The position numbers were made by a program, and so were the translations under genes. A stretch of 64,000 nt of DNA, taken from assembly GCF_003057875.1 (NCBI RefSeq), contig NZ_PYXZ01000001.1, positions 682,001 to 746,000 on the forward strand. The letters run 5' to 3'. This document shows, one piece after another, positions 49,641 to 57,750 of this stretch. The notes under the pieces are model-generated. The model was not told the origin of the DNA. It did no database searches and was given only the letters and a program-made list of their open reading frames with translations. The stretch comes from Nocardioides currus. Its GTDB lineage: Bacteria; Actinomycetota; Actinomycetes; Propionibacteriales; Nocardioidaceae. The stretch's first letter is position 1; every line of letters begins with the position of its first letter.

Positions 49641-50396
49641 TCAGGCCCGGGCCAGACGCCCGCCGTCGATCGTGACCAGCTCGCCCGTGGTGAACGACGA
49701 CCGGTCCGAGCAGAGCCAGACGACGGTCTCGGCGATCTCCTCGGCGCGGCCGAAGCGGCGCACGGGGTTGCGGGGGCTGAGCTCGCCGCCGCGACGTGCA
49801 AGGGCCTGCTCGAGGAGCGGGGTCTCAATGTGGCCGGGCGCGACCGCGTTTACGCGGACGCCGTCCTCGGCGTACTCGATCGCGGCGCTCTTCGTGAGGC
49901 CGGCGACACCGTGCTTGCTCGCCACGTAGGCCGCCGAGCCCGCCAGTGCGCCGCGGGCGGCGATCGAGGCGGTGTTGACGATGGCGCCGCCCCTCTCGAC
50001 CATGTGGGGGATCTCCGCCCTCATGCAGTGCCAGACGCTCGTCAGGTTCACCGCGAGCGTGCGGTCCCAGGCCTCCTGCCTCATGTCGACGATCCTGGTG
50101 TTCGTCGACTCCGTCGCGGCGGTCCCGATGCCTGCGTTGTTGAAGGCACAGTCGAGCTGCCCGAGCTCGGCGACGGCGAGGTCGACCATGGCGCGCACGT
50201 CGTCCTCGCGCGAGACGTCCGTCCGCACGGCCAGGGCAACGCCTCCGGCCTCGCGGATCAGCTCGGCCGTCTCGGAGGCGCGCTCGAGGTAGAGGTCCGC
50301 CACGAGCACCCGGCCCCCCTCACGAGCGAAGACCAGGCTCGCGGCGCGACCGATCCCCGACCCTCCTCCGGTGACCAGGATCGACTTGTCGCTCAT
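49641..50396 (-). CDS. SDR-family oxidoreductase
   Basis: The 251-residue SDR has ILVTGGGSGIGRA, NNAG, the active-site YVASKHG and VNAVAPGHIETPLL. It probably oxidises a secondary alcohol, or reduces a ketone, of the pathway with NAD(P). The start at 50396 (MSDKS) gives a normal length; codons a few positions upstream are also possible because GGAAGGA lies there. It is last in the minus-strand operon TetR, SDR, kinase, acyl-CoA dehydrogenase, SDR. Confidence 0.85.
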   Translation of the reverse strand: MSDKSILVTGGGSGIGRAASLVFAREGGRVLVADLYLERASETAELIREAGGVALAVRTDVSREDDVRAMVDLAVAELGQLDCAFNNAGIGTAATESTNTRIVDMRQEAWDRTLAVNLTSVWHCMRAEIPHMVERGGAIVNTASIAARGALAGSAAYVASKHGVAGLTKSAAIEYAEDGVRVNAVAPGHIETPLLEQALARRGGELSPRNPVRRFGRAEEIAETVVWLCSDRSSFTTGELVTIDGGRLARA

Positions 50397-50442
50397 CAGT
50401 GCTTCCACGTGCATTCCTTCCGTCGTGTTCGTCGAGGTCGCG

Positions 50443-51648
50443 TCAGCCCACGTAGGGGCGACTCCTCCGCAGCTCGTGCCGGGCGATCCCGCGGCGGTGC
50501 ACCGCGTCCGGACCGTCGACGATGCGCAGGACCCGGGCCCAGGCGTAGAAGTAGGCGAGCGGGGTGTCGTCGCTGACCCCCGCGGCACCGAAGACCTCGA
50601 TCGCCCGGTCGATGACCCGGGTCGCGACCTCCGGCGCCGCCACCTTGATGCCCGAGATCTCCGTCTTCGCTCCCTTGGCGCCGTACTGGTCGATCAGCCA
50701 GGCCGTCTGGAGGACGTACAGGCGGGCCTGGTCGATCTCGACGCGCGACCGGGCGATGTGCTCCTGCACCACTCCCTGCTCGGCCAGCGGACGACCGAAG
50801 GCGACCCGCGACTGCGCGCGGTCCACCATGAGGGCGAGGGCCCGCTCGGCCATCCCGAGCGCGCGCATCGCGTGGTGGATCCGGCCGGGACCGAGCCGCG
50901 CCTGGGCGATCGTGAACCCGTCGCCCTCCTCGCCCAGGAGGTTCTCCGCCGGCACCCGGACGTCGACGAAGCGGAGCTCGGAGTGCCCGTGCTGGTCCTG
51001 GTAGCCGAAGATCGGCAGGTGTCGCACGATCTCGAGCCCAGGAGTGTCCCGCGGCACGAGGATCATCGACTGCTGCCGGTGCGTGTCCGCGTCAGGGTCG
51101 GTCTTGCCCATCACGATGAAGATCTGGCATCGCTCGTCCGCCACACCGGAGATCCACCACTTCGAGCCGTTGATGACGTAGTCGGTCCCGTCGCGCACGA
51201 TCGACAGCTCGATGTTGGTCGCGTCGGACGAGGCGACGCCCGGCTCGGTCATGGCGAACGCGGAACGGATGCGGCCGTCGAGGAGCGGCTCGAGCCAACG
51301 CTCCTTCTGCGCCTCGGTGGCGAAGAGGTCGAGCGTCTCCATGTTCCCGGTGTCAGGCGCCTGACAGTTGATCGCCTCGGGCGCGATGACCGGCGACCAA
51401 CCCGAGATCTCCGCGACGGCGGCGTACTCGACGTTGCTCATGCCCGACAGGCGGGGCAGGAAGAGGTTCCACAGCCCCCGGCGCCTGGCCGACTCCTTGA
51501 GGTCGTCGAGCACCGCCGGCGTGCTGTGCTCCCCGTTCTCCCTCAGCTGGGAAGCCCACGTCGGCTCGGCCGGGAAGACCTCCTCGCGCATGAAGTCCCA
51601 CATCGCCTCGCACGTCTCCCGTGCGCGATCGCTCTGGGCGAAGTCCAT
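50443..51648 (-). CDS. Acyl-CoA dehydrogenase of the ACAD10/ACAD11-like group
   Basis: The 401-residue flavoprotein has SAFAMTEPGVASSDATNI, VINGSKWWISG, FGYQDQHGHSELRFVDVRVP and FGRPLAEQGVVQEHIA. It ends with GVSDDTPLAYFYAWARVLRIVDGPDAVHR. These features match ACAD10/11-type dehydrogenases, which in animals are fused to a kinase domain like the one encoded by the next gene upstream (two-base gap). In that family, together with the kinase, the dehydrogenase helps convert 4-hydroxyacyl-CoA to a form open to beta-oxidation. I infer the same joint action here. Confidence 0.83.
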   Translation of the reverse strand: MDFAQSDRARETCEAMWDFMREEVFPAEPTWASQLRENGEHSTPAVLDDLKESARRRGLWNLFLPRLSGMSNVEYAAVAEISGWSPVIAPEAINCQAPDTGNMETLDLFATEAQKERWLEPLLDGRIRSAFAMTEPGVASSDATNIELSIVRDGTDYVINGSKWWISGVADERCQIFIVMGKTDPDADTHRQQSMILVPRDTPGLEIVRHLPIFGYQDQHGHSELRFVDVRVPAENLLGEEGDGFTIAQARLGPGRIHHAMRALGMAERALALMVDRAQSRVAFGRPLAEQGVVQEHIARSRVEIDQARLYVLQTAWLIDQYGAKGAKTEISGIKVAAPEVATRVIDRAIEVFGAAGVSDDTPLAYFYAWARVLRIVDGPDAVHRRGIARHELRRSRPYVG

Positions 51649-51650
51649 CG

Positions 51651-52706
51651 TCACATCCCTTTCCGAAGGTGGTGGAGTCCTGCACGGGCGCACCTGAGCA
51701 CCTCGCCGCGCAGGTCGCCGAAGTCCTGGCCCGCCATGGCGCCGCCCGCGACGCGTGCGGCGATGCCCTGCGCGATGACCGCGAACTTGAAGTGCGCGAA
51801 CGCGAGGTAGAGGTCGAGGTCCTCGAGGTCCGTCCCCGACAGGGACGCGTAGTGCTCGGCCACCTCGGAACGGCCCATGAACCCGCCCAGGTCGGTGACG
51901 GCGGGGACGAAGGTCGGCTCCTCGCCCGGCTCACGCCAGTAGAAGAGGAGCATCGCCAGGTCGGTGAGCGGATCACCGAGCGTGGCCATCTCCCAGTCGA
52001 GCACCGCCACGACACGACCCGGGTCGGACGCAGCCATGACGCAGTTGTCCAGGCGGAAGTCGCCGTGCACCACCCCGACCCCCGGCCTGCGCGGCTCGCG
52101 AGCCGCCAGCCCGCGGGCGAGCTCGTCGACCTCGGCGACGACCGAGGTCCGCGATGCCTCCCACTGGCGCGTCCATCGAGCGACCTGTCGGGCCAGGAAG
52201 CCCTCGGGCCGTCCGAACGACCCGAGCCCCACCCCACCGGCGTCGACCGAGTGGAGGGTCGCCAGGGTCTCGACGAGCGCGACCGACGCACGCCGACGCT
52301 CGTCGGCGTTCTCTGCCCAGCCTGCCGGAAGCGTGTCGCGCACCACCACGCCCTCGGCCTTGGTCATGACGTAGCTCGGCACGCCCAGGAGGTCGCCGTC
52401 GAGGTCGGCCAGCACCACGCGTGGCACGGGCACCAGCGTGTCCGCCAGGGCCTGCTGCACGGTCACCTCGCGACGCATGTCGTGCGCGCTCGGCAGCAGG
52501 TCGCCCGTCGGGGGGCGCCTCAGCACGAGCTCCCCTGCACCACTGCGCAGCGCGAAGGTCAGGTTCGACTTGCCGCCGGCGATCAGGACGGCCTCGAGGT
52601 CGTTCCACCGCGCGTCGCCGGTGGCCTCGACCAGGCGCGGGCCCATCAGGTCGGGTCTCGTCAGGGCCGGGTCGGCCAGGTGCTCAGCCTCCGCCGTCTC
52701 AGTCAT
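51651..52706 (-). CDS. Aminoglycoside-phosphotransferase-fold kinase (ACAD10/11- or LvaA-like)
   Basis: The 351-residue protein has an APH/choline-kinase fold: GGKSNLTFAL glycine-rich loop, VVHGDFRLDNCVM with the catalytic Asp, and VLDWEMATLGDPLTDLA with the metal-binding Asp. Paired with the following acyl-CoA dehydrogenase it resembles the two halves of ACAD10/11 and the LvaA kinase of levulinate catabolism, which phosphorylates 4-hydroxyvaleryl-CoA. A role in antibiotic resistance is unlikely in this setting. The ATG overlaps the end of the SDR gene by eight bases. Confidence 0.83.
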   Translation of the reverse strand: MTETAEAEHLADPALTRPDLMGPRLVEATGDARWNDLEAVLIAGGKSNLTFALRSGAGELVLRRPPTGDLLPSAHDMRREVTVQQALADTLVPVPRVVLADLDGDLLGVPSYVMTKAEGVVVRDTLPAGWAENADERRRASVALVETLATLHSVDAGGVGLGSFGRPEGFLARQVARWTRQWEASRTSVVAEVDELARGLAAREPRRPGVGVVHGDFRLDNCVMAASDPGRVVAVLDWEMATLGDPLTDLAMLLFYWREPGEEPTFVPAVTDLGGFMGRSEVAEHYASLSGTDLEDLDLYLAFAHFKFAVIAQGIAARVAGGAMAGQDFGDLRGEVLRCARAGLHHLRKGM

Positions 52707-53484
52707 CGAGGTCGACGTGGTTGAAGTAGCCGGACGTCAGCCCCCCGTCCACGGGCAGGACCGCGCCCGTGACGTACGAGGCGGCCTCCGACAACAAGAA
52801 CATGGCCACCCTCGCCTGCTCGTCCGGCAGCGACGGCCGGGCCATCGGGATGCGGACGAAGAACGTGTCACGCAGCATCTGTTCGCTGTTGGTGTTGCGC
52901 AGCAGCGGGGTGTCGACCACCCCGGGCGCAATCGCGTTCACCCGGACCCCGCGTCGGCCCCAGTCGATCGCGATCGACCGGACCAGCCCCAGGATCGCGT
53001 GCTTGGAGGCGGTGTAGTTGGCGCGGTGGGCGTGACCGCCCAGCGAGTTGGTGGAGCCGACCGTGACGATCGAGCCCGACCCCCGCTCGAGCATGCGCGC
53101 GCCCACGGCCCGGACGACGTTGAAGGTGCCGGTGACGTTGACGTCCATGACGGACGACCACTGGTCGTCCGTCATGTCCTCGGGCGGCGCCGGTCGGGAG
53201 ATGCCCGCGCACGTGACCGCCCCGTGGACCGGCCCGAGCAACGACTCGACCTCGGCGACGACCGAGACCACGGCGTCGCGGTCACGGACGTCCACGGCGC
53301 GGGCGAGCGTGGGCGCCCCACTCCTGGAGAGCTCGGCGGCGGCTCGGTCGGCGGCCTCCCCGTCCACGTCGAGGATGGCGATCGCCATGCCCTGCCGGTG
53401 GGCGAGGTCGACCACCGCCCGTCCGATCCCGGACGCCCCTCCCGTCACGACGAGCACCTTGTCGGACAGGTCGAAGTCGATCAC
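52699..53484 (-). CDS. SDR-family oxidoreductase
   Basis: The 261-residue SDR has VLVVTGGASGIGRA, the SDR substrate motif YTASKHA and VNAIAPGVVDTPLL. The usual NNAG is replaced by TCAG (VTCAGISRP). It ends with VDGGLTSGYFNHVDL. The GTG start overlaps the TetR stop (GTGA), so regulator and enzyme are co-translated. It probably acts on a hydroxyl or keto group of the pathway intermediate handled by the kinase and dehydrogenase that follow. Confidence 0.84.
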   Translation of the reverse strand: MIDFDLSDKVLVVTGGASGIGRAVVDLAHRQGMAIAILDVDGEAADRAAAELSRSGAPTLARAVDVRDRDAVVSVVAEVESLLGPVHGAVTCAGISRPAPPEDMTDDQWSSVMDVNVTGTFNVVRAVGARMLERGSGSIVTVGSTNSLGGHAHRANYTASKHAILGLVRSIAIDWGRRGVRVNAIAPGVVDTPLLRNTNSEQMLRDTFFVRIPMARPSLPDEQARVAMFLLSEAASYVTGAVLPVDGGLTSGYFNHVDLDD

Positions 53485-54086
53485 CGCGCATCCTCCCCGC
53501 TCAGCATTCCCCTCTGCAGGAGATCCCAGAAGCTCTCGGCGATCGTGCGGGAGTCGAGCGACCCGGACGGGTCGTACCACTGGTAGGTCCAGTTGGCCAT
53601 CCCGAAGATGGCCATCGTGGTGATGGTCGGGTTGAGGTCGCGGAACTCGCCGGACGCGATCCCGTCCCGCACCATCCGGCCGACGAACTCGAAGTAGGCG
53701 GAGCGCTTGTGGTCGATCTCGGCGCGCCGCGACACCGGGAGCTCGCGGTAGTGCTCGAAGAACACCCGCACGTGGCCGTGGTGGGTGTCCATCAGCGACA
53801 AGATGTCGGCGACGTGCTCCTGGATCGCCTCCCCGGGTCGCAGCCCGGCGGCCTGGTGGGCCTCGTGCTGCGCGATGAGCAGGTCGATGAACTCCTCGTG
53901 GATCGACGACAGGATCTCGTCCTTGCTCCGGAAGTAGTGGTACAACGTCGGCTTGGCCATCTCCATCGCCCGCGCGATCGAGTCCATGCTCGTGCTGCCG
54001 TAGCCGACCTCGTCGAAGAGGGCGGCGGCCTTGGAGATGATCTCCTGCCGCCGCAGGTCTGCCGGCGTGACCTCGACGGCCGTCAT
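53481..54086 (-). CDS. TetR-family regulator, likely controller of the whole catabolic island
   Basis: The 201-residue protein has a TetR HTH (about 12-58, with RQEIISKAAALFDEVGYGSTSMDSIARAMEMAKPTLYHYFRSKDEI) and an all-helical ligand domain with a C-terminal QWYDPSGSLDSRTIAESFWDLL. It is the first gene of the operon it shares with two SDRs, the kinase and a dehydrogenase. It is also the only TetR-type gene visible in the island. Six similar palindromes stand before the island's transcription units, one of them directly upstream of this gene, so autoregulation and regulon control are likely. The ATG at 54086 gives the standard N-terminus. Confidence 0.88.
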   Translation of the reverse strand: MTAVEVTPADLRRQEIISKAAALFDEVGYGSTSMDSIARAMEMAKPTLYHYFRSKDEILSSIHEEFIDLLIAQHEAHQAAGLRPGEAIQEHVADILSLMDTHHGHVRVFFEHYRELPVSRRAEIDHKRSAYFEFVGRMVRDGIASGEFRDLNPTITTMAIFGMANWTYQWYDPSGSLDSRTIAESFWDLLQRGMLSGEDAR

Positions 54087-54159
54087 CGGCCCACCACCGG
54101 CACGACCGGTTGCACGTGAGTACGGATGGCTCCTCCTCCAGATCCCAGACCACAATCTC

Positions 54160-54177
54160 CGACCGTCCAGTCGGTTG
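54160..54177. promoter_or_regulatory. TetR-type palindrome C (before tetR)
   Basis: CGACCGTCCAGTCGGTTG differs from palindrome A at one base. It lies 74-91 bases upstream of the tetR start in the divergent gap with the binding-protein gene. Confidence 0.78.
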
Positions 54178-54270
54178 GCCATACCGTAAGGCTCGTGTCA
54201 ACCGGGGTCAACGACTCTCCGCAACTCCTTGACCTCGTCGAGTGACGCGCATTACAGTCCGGCGGCATCC

Positions 54271-54288
54271 CAACCGCCCGGTCGGTAG
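54271..54288. promoter_or_regulatory. TetR-type palindrome D (before the binding-protein gene)
   Basis: CAACCGCCCGGTCGGTAG is the most divergent copy but keeps ACCG-N6-CGGT. It lies 57-74 bases upstream of the binding-protein start and 111 bases from palindrome C. Confidence 0.65.
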
Positions 54289-54344
54289 ATGATTCATCTC
54301 GGGCCGACGCACCTTGGGCGATCCCTCAGTCGAAAGGCACGGAC

Positions 54345-55553
54345 ATGACCACGCACTCGACCCGGCGACACCGCGCTCGCCTCGTCACCATGACCTCACT
54401 GGTCGCGACGGCCGCACTCGCCCTGGCCGCCTGTGGCGGCGACTCAGGCGGCTCCGGAGGGTCGGACGACATCGTCGTCGGCGCGATGGTCGCCATGACG
54501 GGCCCCAACTCCAGCGAGGGCCAGACCAACATCAACGGCCAGCTGGCTCGATTCAACCAGGTCAACGAGGAGGGCGGAATCGACGGCCACGAGATCGTCC
54601 TCGAGATCGGCGACGACCAGCTCGATCCCGCGAAGGCCCCGGGCGTTGCACGCCAGCTGGTCGAGAGCGACGAGGTCCTCGCGATCCTCGGCGCCGGGTC
54701 GGCCGACTCCTACGCGGTCCTGCCTTACCTGGCGCAGAAGAAGGTGCTGGCCATCCCCGGCGGCGGTGCGACCTCCCTCATCACCGAGTCCCCGACGTCG
54801 TACCGCCAGGTGATCCCGGGCTACGACCTGCTGGCAGCAGCGTCGGTCAGGTACGCGGTCGAGGAGCTCGGCGCCGAGCGCGTCGCGATCGCCTACACCC
54901 CCGACGCCGTGGGCGAACCGACCCGTGACGGGGCCGAGGCGATGCTCGCGCAGTACGACCTGGAGCCGGTGGCCGAAGTCGAGTTCAGCGCCACGGCGAC
55001 CAACGCCAGCTCGCAGGCCGCCAAGCTGAAGGCCGCCGACGCGGACTTCGTCGTCCTCATCCACACCCCTGCCGTCTCGACCGTGATGATCAAGGCCGCC
55101 GAGCAGATCGGGTTCAAGCCGACGTGGCTGTCGGCCTTCCCGCTGGCGCAGACGGCCGTGCCCGAGATCATGGGCAACGTCCTCGACGGACGCATCTTCT
55201 TCTCGACGCACAAGCCGATGCCCGACAGCGAGGACGCCGCGGACTTCAAGAAGTACTGCGACCAGATCGACGGGTGCGACTACACCAACGGCACCACGAT
55301 GACCGGCTACCTGGCGGCGGACGCGTTCGTCGAGGCGGTCACCGCGGCGGTCGAGGCCAACGACGGCGAGGTCCCGAGCCCCGAGCAGGTCCTGGCCGCG
55401 ACCGACGGCCTGAGCATCGACACCCCCGTGAACAAGGGGATCACGTGGACCTCGGACCAGTTCACGGGCGCGACCCAGGCCCAGATGATGGGGCTCAAGA
55501 ACGGCGTGTACTCCTCCGTCGAGGACTTCCAGCCCCTGCCCGACCTGGGCTGA
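54345..55553 (+). CDS. Branched-chain-amino-acid-type ABC transporter substrate-binding lipoprotein
   Basis: The 402-residue protein has a lipobox LAAC with Cys30, a Gly/Ser-rich linker and a type I binding fold of the LivJ/Peripla_BP_6 family (IVVGAMVAMTGPNSSEGQTNINGQ, DQLDPAKAPGVARQLV). In actinobacteria, members of this family often carry non-amino-acid cargo such as aromatic acids, short-chain acids or steroid fragments. It has its own palindrome and terminator. The matching permease genes begin 7.5 kb downstream, after the enzyme operon. I infer that it captures the island's growth substrate. Confidence 0.87.
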   Translation: MTTHSTRRHRARLVTMTSLVATAALALAACGGDSGGSGGSDDIVVGAMVAMTGPNSSEGQTNINGQLARFNQVNEEGGIDGHEIVLEIGDDQLDPAKAPGVARQLVESDEVLAILGAGSADSYAVLPYLAQKKVLAIPGGGATSLITESPTSYRQVIPGYDLLAAASVRYAVEELGAERVAIAYTPDAVGEPTRDGAEAMLAQYDLEPVAEVEFSATATNASSQAAKLKAADADFVVLIHTPAVSTVMIKAAEQIGFKPTWLSAFPLAQTAVPEIMGNVLDGRIFFSTHKPMPDSEDAADFKKYCDQIDGCDYTNGTTMTGYLAADAFVEAVTAAVEANDGEVPSPEQVLAATDGLSIDTPVNKGITWTSDQFTGATQAQMMGLKNGVYSSVEDFQPLPDLG

Positions 55554-55560
55554 GGCGCGT

Positions 55561-55601
55561 CGGCGCCCGTTCCGGCCACCAGGACTCCGGAGCGGGCGCC
55601 G
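55561..55601 (+). terminator. Hairpin terminator after the binding-protein gene
   Basis: Arms of 15 bases (CGGCGCCCGTTCCGG and complement, with one G-T pair) enclose an 11-base loop, starting eight bases after the stop. It separates the binding-protein gene from the monooxygenase operon. Confidence 0.75.
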
Positions 55602-55643
55602 GCCATTGACGCGCACTACTTCGGCACTTACGCTCGCAATTCC

Positions 55644-55661
55644 CGACCGACTAGACGGTCG
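55644..55661. promoter_or_regulatory. TetR-type palindrome E (before the monooxygenase operon)
   Basis: CGACCGACTAGACGGTCG has matching outer arms CGACCG/CGGTCG. It lies 38-55 bases upstream of the monooxygenase start. Confidence 0.8.
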
Positions 55662-55698
55662 ATCATAGACCCACCACCCTCGATCACTGGAGGCCCTC

Positions 55699-56880
55699 GT
55701 GACCTACTCCGGACCCGCACTTCGCTTCGGCGCCTTCCTCGGGCCGTACCACAAGCTGCCGCTCAACCCGACGCTCGCCATCGAGCGCGACCTCCAGCTC
55801 GTGGAGCACCTCGACCAGCTCGGCTTCCACGAGGCCTGGATCGGGGAGCACCACTCCGGCGGTGTCGAGACGGTGGCTTCGCCCGAGCTGTTCATCGCCG
55901 CTGCCGCCGAGCGCACCAAGCACATCAGGCTCGGCACCGGCGTCGCGTCCCTGCCGTACCACCAGCCGTTCATGCTCGCCGATCGCCTCGTGCAGCTCGA
56001 CCACATGACCCGCGGGCGGATGATGTTCGGCGCCGGGCCCGGCCAGCTGCTCAAGGACGCCCGGATGATGGGGATCGACCCTGCGACCCAGCGGGACCGC
56101 ATGGAGGAGGCCCTCAAGGTCATGCTCCGGCTCTTCGCCGGCGAGACCGTGACCCATCGCGCCGACTGGTTCACCCTCGAGGAGGCCGTGCTCCAGATGA
56201 GGCCCTACTCCGACTTCGAGGTCGCCGTCACCGGGGCCGTGTCCCCGTCCGGCCCGAAGCTCGCCGGTCGCCTGGGCACCAGCCTGTTGTCGCTGGCCGC
56301 GACGGACCCGGCGGGCATCGAGCGGCTCGCCGGACACTGGGACATCGTCGAGAGCGAGGCCGCCGCGCACGGTCACACGGTCGACCGCTCCACCTGGCGC
56401 CTCATGGGGCCGATGTTCATCGCGGAGACCGAGGAGCAGGCCATCAAGGACGTCGAGCACGGCATGCGGTGGCTGCTGGACTACCTCGCCCACATCACGC
56501 CGACGGCGCTCGGCTCCTACACCGACGTCCGCGAGCTGGTGAAGGTCGTCAACGACTCCGGCCGCGGAGTCGTCGGCACTCCCGAGATGGCGATCGAGCA
56601 GCTCCTGCGCCTCCACGAGAAGTCGGGTGGCTTCGGCACCTACCTCTTCCAGGCGTCGGACTACGCGAACTGGCCGGCCACCAAGCGCAGCTACGAGCTG
56701 TTCGCCGAGCAGGTCATCCCGTACTTCACCGGCCAGCTCGACCCGATGATGACCAGCTACCAGCAGGTGATCGACAGCGGCACGGAGGGCGCCGAGACGA
56801 CCGCGCGCTCGCAGGCCGCCTCGGCCGAGAAGTACCAGGCGGAGAAGCAGCAGGCCGAGAAGGCCCACTCCGGCGTCTGA
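55699..56880 (+). CDS. Luciferase-like flavin monooxygenase resembling limonene 1,2-monooxygenase
   Basis: The 393-residue LLM-fold protein has LRFGAFLGPYHKLPLNPTLAIERD, LGFHEAWIGEHHSGG, ASPELFIAAAAERTKHIRLGTGVASLPYHQPF, DHMTRGRMMFGAGPG and SPSGPKLAGRLGTSLLSL. This pattern is, from memory, close to the limonene 1,2-monooxygenase LimB of Rhodococcus. Such enzymes use reduced flavin from a separate reductase, which could be the flavin reductase encoded in the same operon. The C-terminal tail is a charged Gln/Ala/Lys helix. It is the first gene of a plus-strand unit behind palindrome E. The true substrate may be another alkene, ketone or aldehyde. Confidence 0.82.
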   Translation: MTYSGPALRFGAFLGPYHKLPLNPTLAIERDLQLVEHLDQLGFHEAWIGEHHSGGVETVASPELFIAAAAERTKHIRLGTGVASLPYHQPFMLADRLVQLDHMTRGRMMFGAGPGQLLKDARMMGIDPATQRDRMEEALKVMLRLFAGETVTHRADWFTLEEAVLQMRPYSDFEVAVTGAVSPSGPKLAGRLGTSLLSLAATDPAGIERLAGHWDIVESEAAAHGHTVDRSTWRLMGPMFIAETEEQAIKDVEHGMRWLLDYLAHITPTALGSYTDVRELVKVVNDSGRGVVGTPEMAIEQLLRLHEKSGGFGTYLFQASDYANWPATKRSYELFAEQVIPYFTGQLDPMMTSYQQVIDSGTEGAETTARSQAASAEKYQAEKQQAEKAHSGV

Positions 56881-56881
56881 C

Positions 56882-56921
56882 GAACCGGCGGGGCCCGTGG
56901 GAGGACGGGCCCCGCCGGTTC
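56882..56921 (+). terminator. Very strong hairpin right after the monooxygenase gene
   Basis: A perfect 17-bp stem (GAACCGGCGGGGCCCGT and complement) with a 6-base loop begins one base after the stop. The next gene follows on the same strand at 56959 without its own palindrome. The hairpin may be a partial terminator or an mRNA stabiliser that raises monooxygenase levels over the rest of the operon. Confidence 0.7.
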
Positions 56922-56958
56922 CACCTCGGCCCCCTCGTCCACATCTCCAGGAGGATTC

Positions 56959-57750
56959 ATGAGTGACCTCGCAGGCCGCGTCGCGGTCGTGACCGGCGCC
57001 GGTGGCGGCATCGGGTCGGCAACGGCCCACGTCCTGGCCGCGGCGGGCGCCTCCGTGATGGTGGCCGACATCGCCGCCGACGCAGGCACGGCCACGGTCG
57101 ACTCGATCAACGCCGCCGGCGGGTCGGCATCGTTCGCCCCCTTCGACGCGACGGACGCGGAGTCGGTGTCGCAGCTGATGGACCACGCCGTGTCGACCTA
57201 CGGCCGGCTCGACCTCGTGCACAACAACGCGGCTGCCACGCACCTCTACGACGTCGATCGCGACCTCGAAGACCTCGAGCCCGGGGCGTGGGACGAGATC
57301 ATGACGATCAACGCGCGCGGCGTGATGCTCGGCTGCCGCTTCGCGATCCCCCACCTCGTCCGGTCCGGCGGCGGAGCCATCGTCAACATGTCCTCGACGC
57401 GGGCGGCACTCGGCGCCGCGGACCTCGCCGCCTACGGCGCCTCGAAGGCCGCGGTCGACTCGCTCACCCGCTACGTCGCCACACAGTTCGGCTCCGCCGG
57501 GGTCCGGTGCAACGCCATCCAGCCCGGCTACATCGAGACCGCCCAGTCCCGCGCGCTGCACGGGGGCGGCGACGGACCCTCACCGCTGATGCGCCACATC
57601 CCGTCGGCGCGCCCCGGTCGGCCCGAGGACATCGCCCACCTCGTCCGGTTCCTCGCCTCCGACGACGGCGCCTACATCAACGGTCAGTCGATCAGGGTCG
57701 ACGGCGGCATGCTGTCGCACCAGCCGTTCACCACCTTCGAGCAGCCATGA
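56959..57750 (+). CDS. SDR-family oxidoreductase
   Basis: The 263-residue SDR has VAVVTGAGGGIGSA, the NNAA variant of NNAG (HNNAAATH), YGASKAAVD and CNAIQPGYIETAQS. An AGGAGG-type site lies just before the ATG. It probably oxidises an alcohol formed after the monooxygenase step, perhaps by a diol or hydroxy-acid route. Its stop overlaps the ATG of the hydrolase gene, so the two are translationally coupled. Confidence 0.84.
   Translation: MSDLAGRVAVVTGAGGGIGSATAHVLAAAGASVMVADIAADAGTATVDSINAAGGSASFAPFDATDAESVSQLMDHAVSTYGRLDLVHNNAAATHLYDVDRDLEDLEPGAWDEIMTINARGVMLGCRFAIPHLVRSGGGAIVNMSSTRAALGAADLAAYGASKAAVDSLTRYVATQFGSAGVRCNAIQPGYIETAQSRALHGGGDGPSPLMRHIPSARPGRPEDIAHLVRFLASDDGAYINGQSIRVDGGMLSHQPFTTFEQP

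Noticed and set aside
51651..52706. An aminoglycoside-resistance phosphotransferase
   Set aside because: The fold matches, but the coupling to an ACAD10/11-like dehydrogenase and a catabolic operon argues for a metabolic kinase.
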